Assembly (NCBI GenBank): GCA_900299005.1 | Contig: OMID01000031.1 | Location: 1-64,000, forward strand | Length of the DNA: 64,000 nucleotides | Reading direction: 5' to 3' | Origin: Oxalobacteraceae bacterium | GTDB lineage: Bacteria; Pseudomonadota; Gammaproteobacteria; Burkholderiales; Burkholderiaceae_D | Shown here: one piece after another, positions 63,204-64,000 of the stretch | How the letters are laid out: each line of letters starts with the position of its first letter | How positions within the stretch are numbered: position 1 is the stretch's first letter | Translations under genes and position numbers: made by a program | The notes under the pieces: model-generated | The model's database searches: none | Told to the model about the DNA's origin: nothing | What the model saw: only the letters and a program-made list of their open reading frames with translations

Positions 63204-63901
63204 GCAAGGTACTCGAGATCGCCCACCTGCAGGCCTGGTATGGTGAGTCGCACATTCTGCATGACGTGAATTTTTCAGTCGAGCAGGGTGAGGTTGTCAC
63301 GCTGCTGGGCCGCAATGGCGCGGGGCGCACGACGACCTTGCGGGCGATCATGGGCCTGACCGGTCGTCGCGAGGGCTCGGTAAAAATCAATGGTAGGGAA
63401 TCGATCACGATGCCAACGCACCGCATTGCGCATCTGGGCGTGGGGTATTGTCCAGAGGAGCGCGCGATCTTCTCCTCATTGTCGGCGGAAGAAAATCTGC
63501 TATTGCCGCCGACGCTCATGCCGGGCGGGATGTCGGTTGACCAGATTTATCAGATGTTCCCCAATCTCGCCGAGCGACGTCACAGCCAGGGTACACGGCT
63601 GTCCGGCGGAGAGCAGCAGATGCTGGCGGTCGCTCGCATCTTGCGAACGGGGGCAAAGCTCCTGCTGCTCGATGAAATCTCCGAAGGTCTGGCGCCCGTG
63701 ATCGTCCAGGCGCTTGCGCGGATGATTCTGACTCTCAAAAATCAGGGCTACACCATCGTCATGGTCGAGCAGAATTTCCGTTTTGCTGCCCCGCTAGCCG
63801 ATCGTTTCTATGTGATGGAGCACGGTCAGATTGTCGAGCAGTTCGCCTCGCGCGAACTGGAATCCAAGGCCTCTGTGCTGAACGAATTGCTGGGAGTCTG
63901 A
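63200..63901 (+). CDS. livF: branched-chain amino acid ABC transporter ATP-binding protein LivF
   Basis: Second ATPase, 233 residues, overlapping livG by 4 bp (ATGA). It begins MSKVLEIAHLQAWYGESHILHDVNFSVEQGEVVTLLG. The Walker A loop reads GRNGAGRTTTLRAIMGL: the invariant lysine is arginine. The ABC signature TRLSGGEQQMLAVARIL, Walker B KLLLLDEISEGLAPVIVQ and the H-loop region are intact. Because LivG has a normal Walker A, the heterodimer may work with one canonical site. Confidence 0.92.
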   Translation: MSKVLEIAHLQAWYGESHILHDVNFSVEQGEVVTLLGRNGAGRTTTLRAIMGLTGRREGSVKINGRESITMPTHRIAHLGVGYCPEERAIFSSLSAEENLLLPPTLMPGGMSVDQIYQMFPNLAERRHSQGTRLSGGEQQMLAVARILRTGAKLLLLDEISEGLAPVIVQALARMILTLKNQGYTIVMVEQNFRFAAPLADRFYVMEHGQIVEQFASRELESKASVLNELLGV

Positions 63902-63902
63902 G

Positions 63903-64000
63903 ATGGAATTGTTGGGTATTCCCATGGCCGCTTTGATGGGGCAGCTGCTGCTGGGGCTGGTCAATGGCTCGTTCTACGCGATGCTCTCGCTGGGATTGGC
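63903..64000 (+). CDS. livH: branched-chain amino acid ABC permease LivH (partial)
   Basis: Starts 1 bp after livF and runs off the window end, with 32 residues visible: MELLGIPMAALMGQLLLGLV then NGSFYAMLSLGLA. LLGLVNGSFYAMLSLGLA is the typical first membrane helix of LivH permeases. Confidence 0.85.
   Translation, partial: MELLGIPMAALMGQLLLGLVNGSFYAMLSLGL

Noticed and set aside
1-64000. CRISPR array
   Set aside because: No series of regularly spaced direct repeats was seen anywhere in the window.

Overview
The window is bacterial chromosome, almost certainly from a betaproteobacterium of the order Burkholderiales. Several things point that way: a pyruvate dehydrogenase operon whose E3 subunit carries its own lipoyl domain, a trxA-rho-rpmE block, a 6S RNA locus between zapA and an EVE-domain gene, a proteasome-like BPH gene, and a PaaX-controlled phenylacetate cluster. 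The genus cannot be named from the sequence alone. Most of the DNA is moderately G+C rich and densely coding. One stretch, about 41.2-44.7 kb, is visibly A+T richer and looks acquired.

Layout. 0-9.2 kb: acyl-CoA synthetase, a secreted protein, an MFS carrier, serC, a conserved unknown, a MATE exporter with a 3' frameshift, and a membrane glycosyltransferase. 9.3-11.5 kb: rpmE2, rho and trxA, with a small REP-like palindrome pair between rpmE2 and rho. 11.7-17.8 kb: an AddB/AddA-type helicase-nuclease pair. 17.8-19.8 kb: a glycosyltransferase and a polysaccharide-deacetylase-like protein. 19.9-22 kb: zapB-like gene, zapA, 6S RNA, EVE protein, TauE-like carrier. 22.2-27.8 kb: a LysR-lgt-matB operon divergent from ilvD, then a small cytochrome c. 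27.8-34.3 kb, all minus strand: branched-chain amino-acid-type binding protein, dadA, a small acidic protein, holC, prlC/opdA, folD.

34.6-41.1 kb is the operon aceE-aceF-BPH-lpdA. It makes the pyruvate dehydrogenase complex and carries a proteasome-like peptidase gene between E2 and E3. 41.3-44.7 kb holds three unrecognised genes; the two outer ones look like diverged paralogs, and all three begin with a similar pattern (candidate secreted effectors or cargo). 44.7-52.2 kb: argD, a ferredoxin-type oxidoreductase, an epimerase, a spermidine-synthase-like protein, an SDR, htpG (with a sigma32-type promoter) and a RidA protein.

52.2-58.8 kb is the phenylacetate module: paaX, and divergently paaABCDE-paaI-paaK. 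PaaK activates phenylacetate to its CoA ester, PaaABCDE epoxidises the ring, and PaaI is a salvage thioesterase. A perfect 11-bp inverted repeat lying over the paaA promoter is the likely PaaX operator. The later pathway genes (paaG, Z, J, F, H) are not in the window. 58.8-64 kb: a non-coding stretch with a 96-bp inverted-repeat element and a tRNA-like fragment, a GNAT/BioF2-like protein, a methyltransferase-like protein, a DUF2721-like membrane protein, and the start of a LivG-LivF-LivH ABC transporter whose LivF has arginine in place of the Walker A lysine.
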